DNA from: Bradyrhizobium sp. sBnM-33
GTDB taxonomy: Bacteria > Pseudomonadota > Alphaproteobacteria > Rhizobiales > Xanthobacteraceae
DNA: 64,000 nt
Direction of reading: 5' to 3'
NCBI RefSeq assembly: GCF_032917945.1
Contig: NZ_CP136624.1
Span: 4,464,001 to 4,528,000 of the forward strand
Part shown: positions 15,282 through 23,344 of the stretch, piece after piece
Numbering within the stretch: position 1 is the first letter of the stretch
Layout of the letters: each line of letters opens with the position of its first letter
Position numbers and translations under genes: made by a program
The notes under the pieces: generated by a model
The model's input: only the letters and a program-made list of their open reading frames with translations
Told to the model about the DNA's origin: nothing
Database searches by the model: none

Positions 15282-16169
15282 CTATCGGATATGCGACTTG
15301 ATGAATTGCCCGGCGCAGGCCAGCGCGCGGCGCCCGTCTTCGAGTTTGGCATTCCAGACCGGCCAGGCGTGGATCATGTGTGGCCAGATCTGCAGCGTCA
15401 CATCGACATCGGCCGCCCCCGCGGCCTCGGCAAGCTGCGTGGCGTCCGCCAGCAAGGTCTCGGCTGATCCGACCTGAATCAGGAACGGCGGAAAGCCGGT
15501 GAGATCGGCGAATAGCGGCGAGATCAGTGGATCGCGGCGGTCGATGGGTGGCGGCGCGTAGGCATTCGCGAGCTCGGCCAGATAGGCCTTGCGGATCAGC
15601 GGATCGATTGCGTCCTTGGTTAGAAGCGTCTTGCCTGACATCGTGAGGTCGGTCCAGGGCGAGACCAGCCAGATGCACGCCGGCAATTCCTCGCTGGCGG
15701 CGCGCAGCCGATCAAGCAGCCCGAGCGTCAGGTTGCCGCCGGCGCTGTCGCCGCCGACCGCGATGCTTGCCGCGGCGATGCCTTGCTTGCGCAGAAAATG
15801 CCACGCGGTCAGTGCGTCTTCGTGGGCGGCGGGGTAGGGGTGTTCGGGCGCGCGCCGGTAGTCGATCGCGAGGGTGCGGGTGCGTGCCGCGCGTCCGGCT
15901 TCCGTCACCAGGCGGCGGTGACTGACAATCGAGCCGGAGCAGTATCCGCCGCCATGGAAGTACAGCAGCACACGCGATGTGTCGCTGCCCGGCGCGATCG
16001 ACCACTCGCCGGCGACGCCGGCACAATCGACCGGCTCGCATTCCACGTCGGATGCCACCGGCCAGGTCGATCCGACTTCGTCGAGCCGCTGCCGCCGTTC
16101 CGCCCATCCGACCGGCCGCGGCTTCGAACCCAGCAATGCACGGATGGCGTCGATCTCGCTGTGAGCCAA
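15282..16169 (-). CDS. alpha/beta hydrolase of the hormone-sensitive lipase (HSL/acetyl esterase) family
   Basis: A 295-residue esterase. The HSL-family oxyanion motif HGGG (in YFHGGGYCSGS, near residue 72) and the nucleophile motif GDSAGG (Ser about 142) are intact. DYRRAPEHPYPA is the conserved strand-turn of the family, and the acid and histidine lie near the C-terminus (QVGSAETLLAD; HMIHAWPVW). It should hydrolyse short-chain acyl esters in the cytoplasm. The start at TTG 16169 gives the usual length, but an alternative downstream start cannot be excluded. It is transcribed away from the Hsp20 gene, sharing a 250-bp intergenic region with its heat-shock control elements. Confidence 0.87.
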   Translation of the reverse strand: MAHSEIDAIRALLGSKPRPVGWAERRQRLDEVGSTWPVASDVECEPVDCAGVAGEWSIAPGSDTSRVLLYFHGGGYCSGSIVSHRRLVTEAGRAARTRTLAIDYRRAPEHPYPAAHEDALTAWHFLRKQGIAAASIAVGGDSAGGNLTLGLLDRLRAASEELPACIWLVSPWTDLTMSGKTLLTKDAIDPLIRKAYLAELANAYAPPPIDRRDPLISPLFADLTGFPPFLIQVGSAETLLADATQLAEAAGAADVDVTLQIWPHMIHAWPVWNAKLEDGRRALACAGQFIKSHIR

Positions 16170-16279
16170 GGTACGTTCTCCGGCCGCGGCGGTCCATCAT
16201 TGCACATCGGTCGTGCGGTGCAAAAGATCGACAAGGCCGGCCAGGCCGCGCCGGTCCGCCAAAAATTTTTATCCGCACC

Positions 16280-16308
16280 CTTGAAACCAAATCGCGGTTT
16301 TCCAATTT
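16280..16308 (+). promoter_or_regulatory. candidate RpoH (sigma-32) promoter of the Hsp20 gene
   Basis: CTTGAAA (16280-16286) followed after 15 bp by CCAATTT (16302-16308) is close to the heat-shock sigma factor consensus CTTGAAA-N11-15-CCCATnT. It lies just upstream of the structured leader described next, so the leader would be transcribed from it. Confidence 0.5.
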
Positions 16309-16316
16309 TTTTGCTG

Positions 16317-16422
16317 CCGCCGATAGGCGGCGGTCCGGGCGCCTTTGGGGCCCGGTCCTGGGACGGGCACCGGTCGTGTCCGGTGCCGCTCGTATCCAAC
16401 TTGCTCCATGGAGGATTTGGCT
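16317..16422 (+). promoter_or_regulatory. ROSE-type RNA thermometer in the hsp20 5' leader
   Basis: Four consecutive stem-loops precede the start codon: CCGCC/GGCGG (16317-16333), CCGGGC/GCCCGG (16335-16355), GGCACCGG/CCGGTGCC (16366-16387, perfect 8 bp), and a short imperfect final hairpin in which TTGCTCC (16401-16407) pairs with the Shine-Dalgarno GGAGGA (16410-16415). The U-U/C-G-C-U element opposite the Shine-Dalgarno sequence is the hallmark of ROSE elements, which were first described for Bradyrhizobium small heat-shock genes. At normal temperature the ribosome site is masked; heat opens it. Confidence 0.85.
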
Positions 16423-16878
16423 ATGCGCACCTACGACTTTACGCCGCTTTGGCGTTCGACCATTGGCTTCGATCGCCTTTTCGACCTCGCTGAAACCGCG
16501 CAACGCATGGGCGAGGATAACTACCCTCCCTACAACATCGAACGTCTGGGCGAAGACCGCTACCAGATCTCGCTCGCGGTCGCCGGCTTCTCGACCGATG
16601 AGATTTCGGTCACCGCCGAGCAGAACACGGTGACGATCGAGGGCCGCAAGGCCGACAAGGGCCAGCGCGAATATCTCTACCAGGGCATCTCTGCGCGTCC
16701 CTTCAAGCGCCAGTTCAGCCTTGCCGATCATGTGCAGGTGAAGAGCGCGTCGTTCGAGGACGGTTTGCTGCGGATTGAGCTGTTCCGGGAGGTCCCGGAA
16801 GCGATGAAGCCACGCCGCATCGCCATCAATGGCGTGACGCCGAGCAACGTTCAGCAGATCGAGGCGAAGGCGGCCTAA
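16423..16878 (+). CDS. Hsp20 small heat-shock protein
   Basis: A 151-residue alpha-crystallin-type chaperone that binds unfolding proteins in the cytoplasm as large oligomers. The N-terminal arm MRTYDFTPLWRSTIGFDRLF is the class A form known from bradyrhizobia, the crystallin core spans about residues 35-125 (YQISLAVAGFSTDEISVTAE through SFEDGLLRIELFREVPE, with the GLLRIEL strand), and a short C-terminal extension follows. ATG 16423 is fixed by the GGAGG inside the thermometer hairpin. Control appears double: a candidate RpoH promoter and a ROSE leader. A strong terminator follows, so it is probably monocistronic. Confidence 0.94.
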   Translation: MRTYDFTPLWRSTIGFDRLFDLAETAQRMGEDNYPPYNIERLGEDRYQISLAVAGFSTDEISVTAEQNTVTIEGRKADKGQREYLYQGISARPFKRQFSLADHVQVKSASFEDGLLRIELFREVPEAMKPRRIAINGVTPSNVQQIEAKAA

Positions 16879-16910
16879 GGCCGGCTCGCACCGCGCGAAA
16901 GGACCGGAGG

Positions 16911-16946
16911 CTCCCGCCCGGGCATTGCGGGCGGGAGGCGATTTTT
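16911..16946 (+). terminator. intrinsic terminator after hsp20
   Basis: CTCCCGCCCG (16911-16920) and CGGGCGGGAG (16928-16937) form a perfect 10-bp stem with a 7-base loop, followed by GCGATTTTT. This is a strong rho-independent terminator. Confidence 0.9.
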
Positions 16947-16968
16947 ACCTTTTGGGGAGGATGAACCG

Positions 16969-17286
16969 ATGATCGATCAGGCGGACAATATTTTTGATCT
17001 GAATGCCGTTCTGCATCCGGCGACCGTGTTTGATCACCCGCGCGATGTGGTCGCCGACGCGACGCTGTCGCTGAGCGAAAAGCGCGCGATTCTGGCATCC
17101 TGGGCCTCGGATGCCGCGGCGGTGACGTCGAATCCCGCCCTGCGTGAACTGGCGGGCGCGAGGCGCGTCGTGACCATCGATGAGGTTCTCGAAGCGCTTT
17201 CGATGCTCGACCGCAAACCGCCGGGATCGCCAGGCGGCAAGCCGATGCGGCAAAAATCGACCTCGCGCGTGGCGCTGGCGGCGTAG
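16969..17286 (+). CDS. conserved small protein of unknown function
   Basis: A 105-residue soluble protein. The N-terminal half has a recognisable block (HPATVFDHPRDVVADATLSL then SEKRAILASWASDAAAV), followed by a helix (TIDEVLEALSMLD) and a basic tail (KPPGSPGGKPMRQKSTSR). GGGGAGG before ATG 16969 is a strong ribosome site. The FDHPRDVVAD..LS..EKRAILASWASDA pattern recurs in rhizobial hypothetical proteins; no function is known to me. It sits directly after the Hsp20 terminator, so read-through could couple it to heat shock, but independent expression is more likely. Confidence 0.8.
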   Translation: MIDQADNIFDLNAVLHPATVFDHPRDVVADATLSLSEKRAILASWASDAAAVTSNPALRELAGARRVVTIDEVLEALSMLDRKPPGSPGGKPMRQKSTSRVALAA

Positions 17287-17375
17287 TCGTCAGAAAAAAT
17301 CGTCAGAACAAAATATGACAGGGCGCGGCGGCCCCTAGGGCCGTCGCCCATCGCTTGCGCCCGTCGAAATCGCTG

Positions 17376-17588
17376 TCAGGCCGATTTGCGGTGGGCTATC
17401 TCCGTCAGGACTCGATCAGCCACAGCCTTCAGGCCGCCAAGAGTGGTATTTCCCTTCCTGGCAGCTTGAATGAGTTTCATGGCAATCTTTTTTCGGGTTT
17501 CGTGGTCGCCACCGTGTTTCAATCCCCTGCAGGCTTCTTCCAGAACCACATCCAGATTTGCTGCGGTACGGTCGTCCACATGGATCAT
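17376..17588 (-). CDS. conserved small helical protein
   Basis: A 70-residue protein starting MIHVDDRTAANLDVVLEEAC, then RGLKHGGDHETRKKIAMKLI and a helix ending in basic residues. The sequence pattern (LDVVLEEACR.L..GGDHE.R..IA..L..AA..G..TL) recurs among bradyrhizobial small proteins of unknown role. It is soluble, mainly alpha-helical, with one cysteine. The ATG at 17588 starts the conserved part. It converges with the plus-strand gene ending at 17286 and has no operon partner. Confidence 0.75.
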   Translation of the reverse strand: MIHVDDRTAANLDVVLEEACRGLKHGGDHETRKKIAMKLIQAARKGNTTLGGLKAVADRVLTEIAHRKSA

Positions 17589-17739
17589 CTTGGGCCTCCA
17601 AGCGGCGAAAATAGAGGACTAATTTGAGCGACAAGCCGACGGTCCTGTCTGTCTGCTAGTGGGCATATAAGCGATTTTAAATGCTCGCAACTTCCGGAGG
17701 CCTAAGGTCATCCATTATCAACATACCCACCGGCGCCGC

Positions 17740-17777
17740 AAAAAAGGTGCGGCCAGGCTTTGGGGGAAGCCTGGCCG
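17740..17777 (-). terminator. intrinsic terminator of the BTLCP peptidase gene
   Basis: On the minus strand CGGCCAGGCTT and AAGCCTGGCCG form a perfect 11-bp stem (17750-17777) with a 6-base loop, followed by CACC and six T. It lies about 75 bp past the stop of the gene at 17850. Confidence 0.9.
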
Positions 17778-17849
17778 CGCGCGAACCGGTCTGGGACGGG
17801 GAGGGGTGGGGATGTGACCGGGTCGCGGGTCCGTAAAATCCTTCTCTCG

Positions 17850-18479
17850 TTATCGATCGCGTGACGAGGCGGTGGCGACCGCCGGGCGACTGTCACCGAG
17901 CGAGACCCATATGTTCGGGTCGCTCTGCGACTGACGCTTGACAAAGCGGTAGCCGGTCTCGGTCCAGGCCAGGACGTTTTCGTTCTGGTTGTCGAGAACG
18001 AACTCGCCCTTGTCGGTCTTCACGGTCAGCACCGCGTGGCCTTCGCCCTTCTTGTCGCGCACCACCGTGATCAGCAGCGCCTCGCGCGGCCATCCGGCGT
18101 CGATCAGCATCTTGCGCTTCAGAAGCACATAGTCCTCGCAGTCACCGTAACCGTCCGCCGGCAACGACCACTTTTCGATCACACCCCAATGATCCATGTC
18201 GGTGATCGGCTTGATGGCCTCGTTGACCCATTTGTTGACCCGCAGCAGATCGCGCCACGCCGTCTGCGACATGACGATGTCGCGCGGCTGTGAAGCGCCG
18301 CCGCGGCACTCGCCCGCGTTCTCGGCGCAGAATTCGACCCAGCCGATCGGCGAGCGCGCGGTATCGCCAAGGCTGGCATAGACTGCGTCGCCGGCTTTCG
18401 CCGGGACGCACATTGAAGCGCTCATTCCCAACAGGACGGCGATCACCGCCAGTCCCTTCCCCTGTCCCCTGAACAACAT
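17850..18479 (-). CDS. transglutaminase-like cysteine peptidase (BTLCP family)
   Basis: A 209-residue exported protein of the bacterial transglutaminase-like cysteine proteinase family (LapG-like). An N-terminal signal peptide (GLAVIAVLLGMSASMCVPAKA) precedes a catalytic domain with C114 (GDCEDY), H148 (GEGHAVL) and D163 (VLDNQ), the intact triad. LapG-type members cleave surface adhesins under c-di-GMP control; whether this one does is unknown, and no adhesin or LapD gene is adjacent. ATG 18479 is preferred over the in-frame upstream start because the signal peptide then begins normally. A strong terminator follows. An AT-rich region with an inverted repeat lies upstream. Confidence 0.88.
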   Translation of the reverse strand: MLFRGQGKGLAVIAVLLGMSASMCVPAKAGDAVYASLGDTARSPIGWVEFCAENAGECRGGASQPRDIVMSQTAWRDLLRVNKWVNEAIKPITDMDHWGVIEKWSLPADGYGDCEDYVLLKRKMLIDAGWPREALLITVVRDKKGEGHAVLTVKTDKGEFVLDNQNENVLAWTETGYRFVKRQSQSDPNIWVSLGDSRPAVATASSRDR

Positions 18480-18809
18480 TGTGGCCCCCGTTTCTTGTTG
18501 GGACCACGTTTCGCACAAAGGATTTGCGCCGCCGCTAAGTCAGGCAAGTACATTTGACGCGAATACTAGTAAAGCTGGCGGCTAATTCGATCTATACTTG
18601 AATCTAATTCGAATAAAATTTGAAACAACTGCAATTGATTCAAATTTTATGGATTAACGCTTGTAACGCTACAGTAGTAGGGATGGCGCGGGCAAAAACC
18701 CCCCACATTAACCGACTTTGGCCGGTGCCGGACGGCGAAAAGGCGGCATCCGGCAACCCGGATACCGTCTCTTGAGGTTGAAAGTCGGGGATTTTTGGCG
18801 GCTGGTGCT
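18480..18809. other. AT-rich intergenic region
   Basis: This 330-bp stretch between the BTLCP gene start and the PilZ gene end holds no gene. From about 18540 to 18670 it is far richer in A and T than its surroundings and contains a 12-bp inverted repeat, described separately. It is the likely regulatory region of the BTLCP gene. Confidence 0.6.
18613..18650. promoter_or_regulatory. 12-bp perfect inverted repeat in AT-rich DNA
   Basis: ATAAAATTTGAA (18613-18624) is exactly inverted as TTCAAATTTTAT (18639-18650) with a 14-bp spacer. It lies 134 bp upstream of the BTLCP gene. It could be an operator for a dimeric regulator or an H-NS-like-protein site; no T-run pattern suggests a terminator. 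Confidence 0.45.
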
Positions 18810-19427
18810 TTACCGCGCGGTAACCGCGTCTTCGAGCGCCTCGGCGACTTGCTCGTGGACGAACTCGAGCGCAAAGCCTTCTTCGAGGTTTCGCACCACG
18901 CGGGACTGCACCTTGCCGAGCATGACCAGCGACTTCAGGGGCGGGCGGTTCTCCGCGGCGATCGCAGCGCCCGACAGCGACAGGTCGATGATGCGGCAGG
19001 TCATCTTGCTACCGTCCTCGAGGGTCAGCAGCGCAATCGGGTTGCGTGGCACGATGCGGTCGTGGCGGCGGTCTTCCGGCAGATTGAGGATATCGCGGTT
19101 GGCGAGCCAGGTGAGCTGGGCGGCGAGCTTGTCGCGCTTGCGCGCGGTGGCGCCGACCGTCATGGCAAAGCCGTTGTCGATGATGCGGGTGATCTTTCCC
19201 TCGACGCGGCCGATGTGGTCGAGATAGGCGATCACGCGGTCGCCGACATTGCCGATGCCAGGTGCCAGCAGCGCCAGTCCCCCCGGCGACATATTAATGA
19301 TCTGGCAAGGAAATTCGCGGCGATCCGGCAGCATGTAGCGGCCGAGCAAGTGAACCTTGACGCGCTGGAAGCGCCGCCGCTCCTCCGCGGACGGCACAAT
19401 GGTTGTTTTCTTTTGCGCAAACGACAT
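18810..19427 (-). CDS. tandem PilZ-domain protein
   Basis: A 205-residue cytoplasmic protein with two PilZ domains. The first starts at ERRRFQRVKVHLLGRYMLPD and continues CQIINMSPGGLALLAP; the second has RRHDRIVPRNPIALLTLEDG and CRIIDLSLSGAAIAAE. Each shows the Rxxx(Q/D)R and (D/N)xSxxG elements that bind cyclic di-GMP. In the first domain the motifs are RRFQR and NMSPGG, in the second RRHDR and DLSLSG, so both may bind the messenger. It would act as a c-di-GMP receptor. ATG 19427 is used; a GTG three codons earlier is possible. The gene stands alone. Confidence 0.87.
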   Translation of the reverse strand: MSFAQKKTTIVPSAEERRRFQRVKVHLLGRYMLPDRREFPCQIINMSPGGLALLAPGIGNVGDRVIAYLDHIGRVEGKITRIIDNGFAMTVGATARKRDKLAAQLTWLANRDILNLPEDRRHDRIVPRNPIALLTLEDGSKMTCRIIDLSLSGAAIAAENRPPLKSLVMLGKVQSRVVRNLEEGFALEFVHEQVAEALEDAVTAR

Positions 19428-19523
19428 CTTCGCCACCAGACAGCCGGTCCTTCGGCGTCAGGAAGACCCTACGGCCGACAGGGTTAACGATGTGTTAGCG
19501 GCGGTGGCATGAGGCGCAGGCAC

Positions 19524-20687
19524 TCACGCGGCCTGCGGTCGCGGCGAGGTAATCCGGTTGTATCCCCACAACAATACTGGACAGGCAAGCAGGGCCACCG
19601 TCCCGAAGTCGAATGCCGCCGCGGCGCTGCCGCTCCATTTGGCGATGGCGCCGGCAACCGCTGGGCCGAGCATCATTGCGGCGTAAAAGACGGTATAGAA
19701 AATGCCCATCCCGATCGCACGCGTCTGAGGCTGCAACACGCGTGCGGGCAGGCTCATGATCGGCCCTGCGGGCAGGGCGCTGATCAAGCCTATCATGATT
19801 ACGAGGGGAAGCACTGCCGTGCTGCGAGGCAGCACGAGCATCAAGAGCGCGAACACGACGCACCCGATGACAAGCACCGATTGCGGTCGCTTGGTCCAAT
19901 CGGCCAGAAATCCGCCGGCCGTTCCGCCGAGCGCCGCGAGCCACAGCACGATGCTGATGGCCGAGCCCGCCGCCGTGATCGTCCAGCCGCGTTCGACCAG
20001 CAGGGTAGGGCCGAAACTGAAAATCGTCGCGAACCCGATGTTGAAGAGGCCCCAGGTCAGACCGGCGATGATCACGGCAAAGAGGGTGTTGCGGTCGAGC
20101 CGTGAGGCGGCCGAAGGCGCGGCTGCAGCAGTTGACGGCGATCGATAGACCACAACAAGAAGCAGCATGCCGAGGCCGATCAGCGAGGCAATCGAAAGAT
20201 AGGCTGCGCCGACGCCATAGGCGGTGCCAATCGCGGGCAAGGTCAAGAGCGAGATGGCGATGCCGGCCGGCCACGAATTGACGAAGATGGCCATCGCGGT
20301 CGCGATTTCCCTGCCGGCGAACCAGTCGGTCACCATTTTCGTCAGCAAGACGTTGAGCAAGACGCCGCCACCGCCGGCGATCAGCCGTCCTGCGATCTGC
20401 CAGCCCCAGGACTCCGAGACCACCATGACCACCTGGCCGATCAACATCAGCACCAGCGCACCTGACACGGTGGCCTTGTCGCCAAGCCTTTTTCCGATCG
20501 CGCCGCCCGGCAGCGAAAGCGCGACTCCCGGCGTGAAATAGAGGCCGATCAGGAGTCCGATATCGGCAAGGGTGGCATCGAATTTGGTGCCGAGCAGCGG
20601 CGCAACCGCAGCGACGCTCTGAAACTGGAACGCCATGGTGAGCCGCACGGTGAACAGAACGGCCAGAATGCCCCAGCGATTGCTCAA
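19524..20687 (-). CDS. MFS transporter
   Basis: A 387-residue inner-membrane carrier with about twelve hydrophobic spans in two six-span halves. The loop between spans 2 and 3 carries GGAIGKRLGDKATVSGALVL, a variant of the MFS signature GxxxDxxGRRxxL. The family is that of cyanate/nitrate-like or organic anion carriers, and the substrate cannot be inferred. TTG 20687 is selected because GAGGAG lies 6-7 bases before it; a GTG at 20717 would include the ribosome site in the coding part. No regulator or enzyme gene adjoins it. Confidence 0.85.
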   Translation of the reverse strand: MSNRWGILAVLFTVRLTMAFQFQSVAAVAPLLGTKFDATLADIGLLIGLYFTPGVALSLPGGAIGKRLGDKATVSGALVLMLIGQVVMVVSESWGWQIAGRLIAGGGGVLLNVLLTKMVTDWFAGREIATAMAIFVNSWPAGIAISLLTLPAIGTAYGVGAAYLSIASLIGLGMLLLVVVYRSPSTAAAAPSAASRLDRNTLFAVIIAGLTWGLFNIGFATIFSFGPTLLVERGWTITAAGSAISIVLWLAALGGTAGGFLADWTKRPQSVLVIGCVVFALLMLVLPRSTAVLPLVIMIGLISALPAGPIMSLPARVLQPQTRAIGMGIFYTVFYAAMMLGPAVAGAIAKWSGSAAAAFDFGTVALLACPVLLWGYNRITSPRPQAA

Positions 20688-20750
20688 CGCTCGCTCCTCG
20701 ACCGGGTAGACCGACACTGCGTCGATGCTGGCGCAGTTATTGCGGGTCGC

Positions 20751-21038
20751 CTATTTCCGTACCAGTTGATTAAGGTCCTGCTTGATTGTGTTCAGCAGCG
20801 ACTCCAACCGTTTTTGCCGGAATGCAAGTTGCTCCGGAGCAACTTCAACCGGACGCGCACGCATAGCGGTTCGAACCTGCGGACGCCTCGGAACTACAGA
20901 ACGCACAGGTTCTTCAGCGTGCGGCTCGCTTTTGACGAACTCGCCATGCAACACGTCATTGCGCCGTCCCATCAGCCAGAGGATCGCCCAATAGGATAGT
21001 GCGAGAAAAATTACGCAGAAAATACCGATCTCAAACAT
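20751..21038 (-). CDS. small single-span membrane protein
   Basis: A 95-residue protein with an N-terminal membrane span (MFEIGIFCVIFLALSYWAIL), a basic middle (RSVVPRRPQVRTAMRARPVE) and a C-terminal amphipathic helix with heptad character (LAFRQKRLESLLNTIKQDLN). The N-terminus would be outside or buried, with the tail in the cytoplasm where the helix could dimerise. I do not recognise a family. It lies between the MFS gene and the divergent enoyl-CoA hydratase gene, with no sign of operon structure. Confidence 0.7.
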   Translation of the reverse strand: MFEIGIFCVIFLALSYWAILWLMGRRNDVLHGEFVKSEPHAEEPVRSVVPRRPQVRTAMRARPVEVAPEQLAFRQKRLESLLNTIKQDLNQLVRK

Positions 21039-21193
21039 AGCTCACATCCAATGGGCCAAGTATCTCTGGCAACAGGGATTTCGGTCAAGTCTGCGAGAGG
21101 CCATTGTGCTTCGCATCGCTGCTTCGGTACGATCAGGGTTACCTGTCGCGCCCGGCCGGGCCGGCCCAAAACGTCAGCAGACGGAGGAACCGA

Positions 21194-21967
21194 ATGCCGG
21201 GAGTGAAGCGGGAACGCGACGGCAACGTCAGCGTGCTGACGTTGGATGAACCCGAGACCCTGAACGCGATGACGCCCGATTTGCTGGGCGATCTCGCGAC
21301 AGCCATCGGCGAGATTAACGATGATCCGCAGGTGAGGGCGTTGGTGCTGACGGGCGCCGGGCGTGGCTTCTGCTCGGGCCAGAACCTCAAGGCGGCGCAA
21401 ATCCTGGGCGACGACATCGCAGCCGGCGTGATGAAGTACTACTGGCCGGCGTTCAAAGCGCTACGCGAATGCCGCGTGCCGGTCGTGGTCGCGGTTAACG
21501 GCGTGGCGGCGGGCGGCGGATTCAGCCTTGCGATGGCGGGCGACATGATTGTTGCCGCACGTTCGGCGCGCTTCATTCAGGTGTTCAGCCGCATCGCGCT
21601 GGTCCCCGATCTTGGCTCGACCTGGCTGTTGCCACGCCTCATCGGCCGGCAGCGAGCGCTCGAATTGATGATGACCAACGAGCCGCTGTCTGCCGATCTC
21701 GCGAAGGAGTGGGGATTGGTCCGCGAAGTGTTCGACGATGCGGCGCTTCGGGACGGGGCGCTTGGGCTGGCGCGCCGGCTCGCTGATGGCCCGACGCGCG
21801 CGCTGGTCGCGACGCGCCGCCTGATCGACGAGAGCGAACACGCCAGCTATGCCGATCAATTCCGCCGCGAGATCGAGACGCAGGCAGAGATCCGCCAGAG
21901 TGCGGACGCGGTGGAAGGGCGCAACGCTTTCCTCGAGAAACGCGCGGCGGTGTTCACCGGACGCTGA
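21194..21967 (+). CDS. enoyl-CoA hydratase/isomerase (PaaG-like)
   Basis: A 257-residue crotonase-fold enzyme. The first oxyanion-hole block is GAGRGFCSGQNLK, the second NGVAAGGGFSLAMAGDMIVA, and the family region FSRIALVPDLGSTWLLPRLIG carries an Asp typical of PaaG-type ring 1,2-epoxyphenylacetyl-CoA isomerases rather than the paired Glu residues of classical hydratases. It would act on a CoA ester in the cytoplasm. ATG 21194 follows GGAGGAACCGA. No phenylacetate or beta-oxidation genes adjoin it, so the substrate stays open. Its end abuts, without overlap, the end of the ABC importer operon. Confidence 0.87.
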   Translation: MPGVKRERDGNVSVLTLDEPETLNAMTPDLLGDLATAIGEINDDPQVRALVLTGAGRGFCSGQNLKAAQILGDDIAAGVMKYYWPAFKALRECRVPVVVAVNGVAAGGGFSLAMAGDMIVAARSARFIQVFSRIALVPDLGSTWLLPRLIGRQRALELMMTNEPLSADLAKEWGLVREVFDDAALRDGALGLARRLADGPTRALVATRRLIDESEHASYADQFRREIETQAEIRQSADAVEGRNAFLEKRAAVFTGR

Positions 21968-21975
21968 GCAGAAGC

Positions 21976-22704
21976 TCAACCAACCTGGCCGACAAACTGC
22001 TGCAGTTCCGGCGTTCGCGGGGCGGCGAAGACGTCTTTCGGCACGCCTTCCTCATGCACCTTGCCGTGGTGCATGAAGACGAGCTTGGTGCCGACGTCGC
22101 GGGCGAAGCGCATTTCGTGCGTCACCAGAATGAGCGTCATACCCTCGCGCGCCAATTGCTCGACCACGCGCAGCACCTCGTTGACCAGTTCGGGGTCGAG
22201 GGCTGACGTGATCTCATCGCACAGCAACACCTTCGGCCGCATCGCCAGCGATCGCGCGATGGCGACACGCTGCTGCTGGCCGCCGGAAAGCTCGCTCGGA
22301 TAGGCGTCCATCTTTTCCGAAAGCCCCACCTTGGCCAGCACTTCGGCGGCGGTGGCGCGGGCTTCGGCCTTCGATACCTTGTTGACGACGGTGGGCGCCA
22401 GCATAACGTTCTCGGCAGCGGTCAGATGCGGAAACAGGTTGAACTGCTGGAATACCATGCCGACATGGCGGCGCAGTTCGCGCAAATTGGTGTTGGCGCC
22501 GGCGACCTCGATGCCATCAGCGACGATGCTGCCGGATTGATAAGTCTCCAGCCCATTGATACAGCGGAGCAGGGTGCTCTTGCCGGAGCCGGAGCGGCCG
22601 ATGATCGCCACCACGTCGCCCTTGGCGATGTCGAGCGAGACGCCTTTCAGCACCTCATTCGGGCCAAAACTCTTCCTGACGTCACGGATGCTAACGAGCG
22701 ACAT
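21976..22704 (-). CDS. polar amino acid ABC transporter, ATP-binding protein
   Basis: A 242-residue ATPase that powers the importer encoded upstream. Walker A is GRSGSGKST, the Q-loop lies in VFQQFNLFPHLTAAENV, the ABC signature is LSGGQQQR, Walker B is VLLCDEITSALDP, and the switch histidine is in VTHEM. The sequence is of the GlnQ/HisP type that serves polar amino acid uptake. Its start overlaps the preceding permease gene by 14 bp, so it is translated from the same mRNA as the last gene of a four-gene operon. Confidence 0.95.
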   Translation of the reverse strand: MSLVSIRDVRKSFGPNEVLKGVSLDIAKGDVVAIIGRSGSGKSTLLRCINGLETYQSGSIVADGIEVAGANTNLRELRRHVGMVFQQFNLFPHLTAAENVMLAPTVVNKVSKAEARATAAEVLAKVGLSEKMDAYPSELSGGQQQRVAIARSLAMRPKVLLCDEITSALDPELVNEVLRVVEQLAREGMTLILVTHEMRFARDVGTKLVFMHHGKVHEEGVPKDVFAAPRTPELQQFVGQVG

Positions 22705-23341
22705 TGAGGCGGCCCTCGATTTTCTTCGCCCACCACGACAGCGGGAAACACAGACAGAAATAGATCAGCGCGACCAGCGAGTAGACCAGGAACGGCCGGA
22801 AGGTCGCGTTGTTGAGCATGGTGCCGGCCTTGGTCAGCTCGACAAAGCCGATGATCGAGGCGAGCGCGGTGCCCTTGATCACCTGCACCGAAAACCCGAC
22901 GGTCGGCGCCACCGCGATGCGCGAGGCCTGTGGCAGGATGACGTAGCGCATCTGTTCGATGTAGCTAAGGGCGAGGCTGGACGAGGCCTCCCACTGGCCC
23001 TTCGGGATCGCTTCGACGCAGCCGCGCCAGATCTCGGTCAGGAACGCGCTCGTCCAGAACGTCAGCGCCAGCGTCGCGGCCATCCACGGCGAGACCTCGA
23101 CGCCGAACAGCGCGATGCCGAAGAAGAACAGGAACAACTGCATCAATAGCGGCGTGCCCTGGAAGAACTCGATGTAGATCTTGGTGAACCATTCCAGCGG
23201 CGCGATCCGCGAGGTGCGCATGAACAGCAGGACCAGTCCGACGATGCCGCCGCAAACGAACGCAATCAGCGACAGCACGATGGTCCACTGCGTGGCGATC
23301 AAGAGGTTGGAGAGGATGTCCCAAAAGCTGAACTGCAGCAT
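22691..23341 (-). CDS. polar amino acid ABC transporter, permease 2
   Basis: A 216-residue inner-membrane protein of the HisM/GlnP type with about five spans. The family segment IYIEFFQGTPLLMQLFLFFFG and the EAA loop that contacts the ATPase (EIWRGCVEAIPKGQWEASSS) are both present. It pairs with permease 1, whose stop lies 3 bp before this gene's ATG, to form a heterodimeric channel. The ligand is not deducible from the permease. Overlap with the ATPase gene shows operon coupling. Confidence 0.93.
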   Translation of the reverse strand: MLQFSFWDILSNLLIATQWTIVLSLIAFVCGGIVGLVLLFMRTSRIAPLEWFTKIYIEFFQGTPLLMQLFLFFFGIALFGVEVSPWMAATLALTFWTSAFLTEIWRGCVEAIPKGQWEASSSLALSYIEQMRYVILPQASRIAVAPTVGFSVQVIKGTALASIIGFVELTKAGTMLNNATFRPFLVYSLVALIYFCLCFPLSWWAKKIEGRLNVAR

Positions 23342-23344
23342 GGT

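Noticed and set aside
17708..17944. 78-codon minus-strand frame
   Set aside because: It overlaps the intrinsic terminator and the end of the BTLCP gene in another frame.
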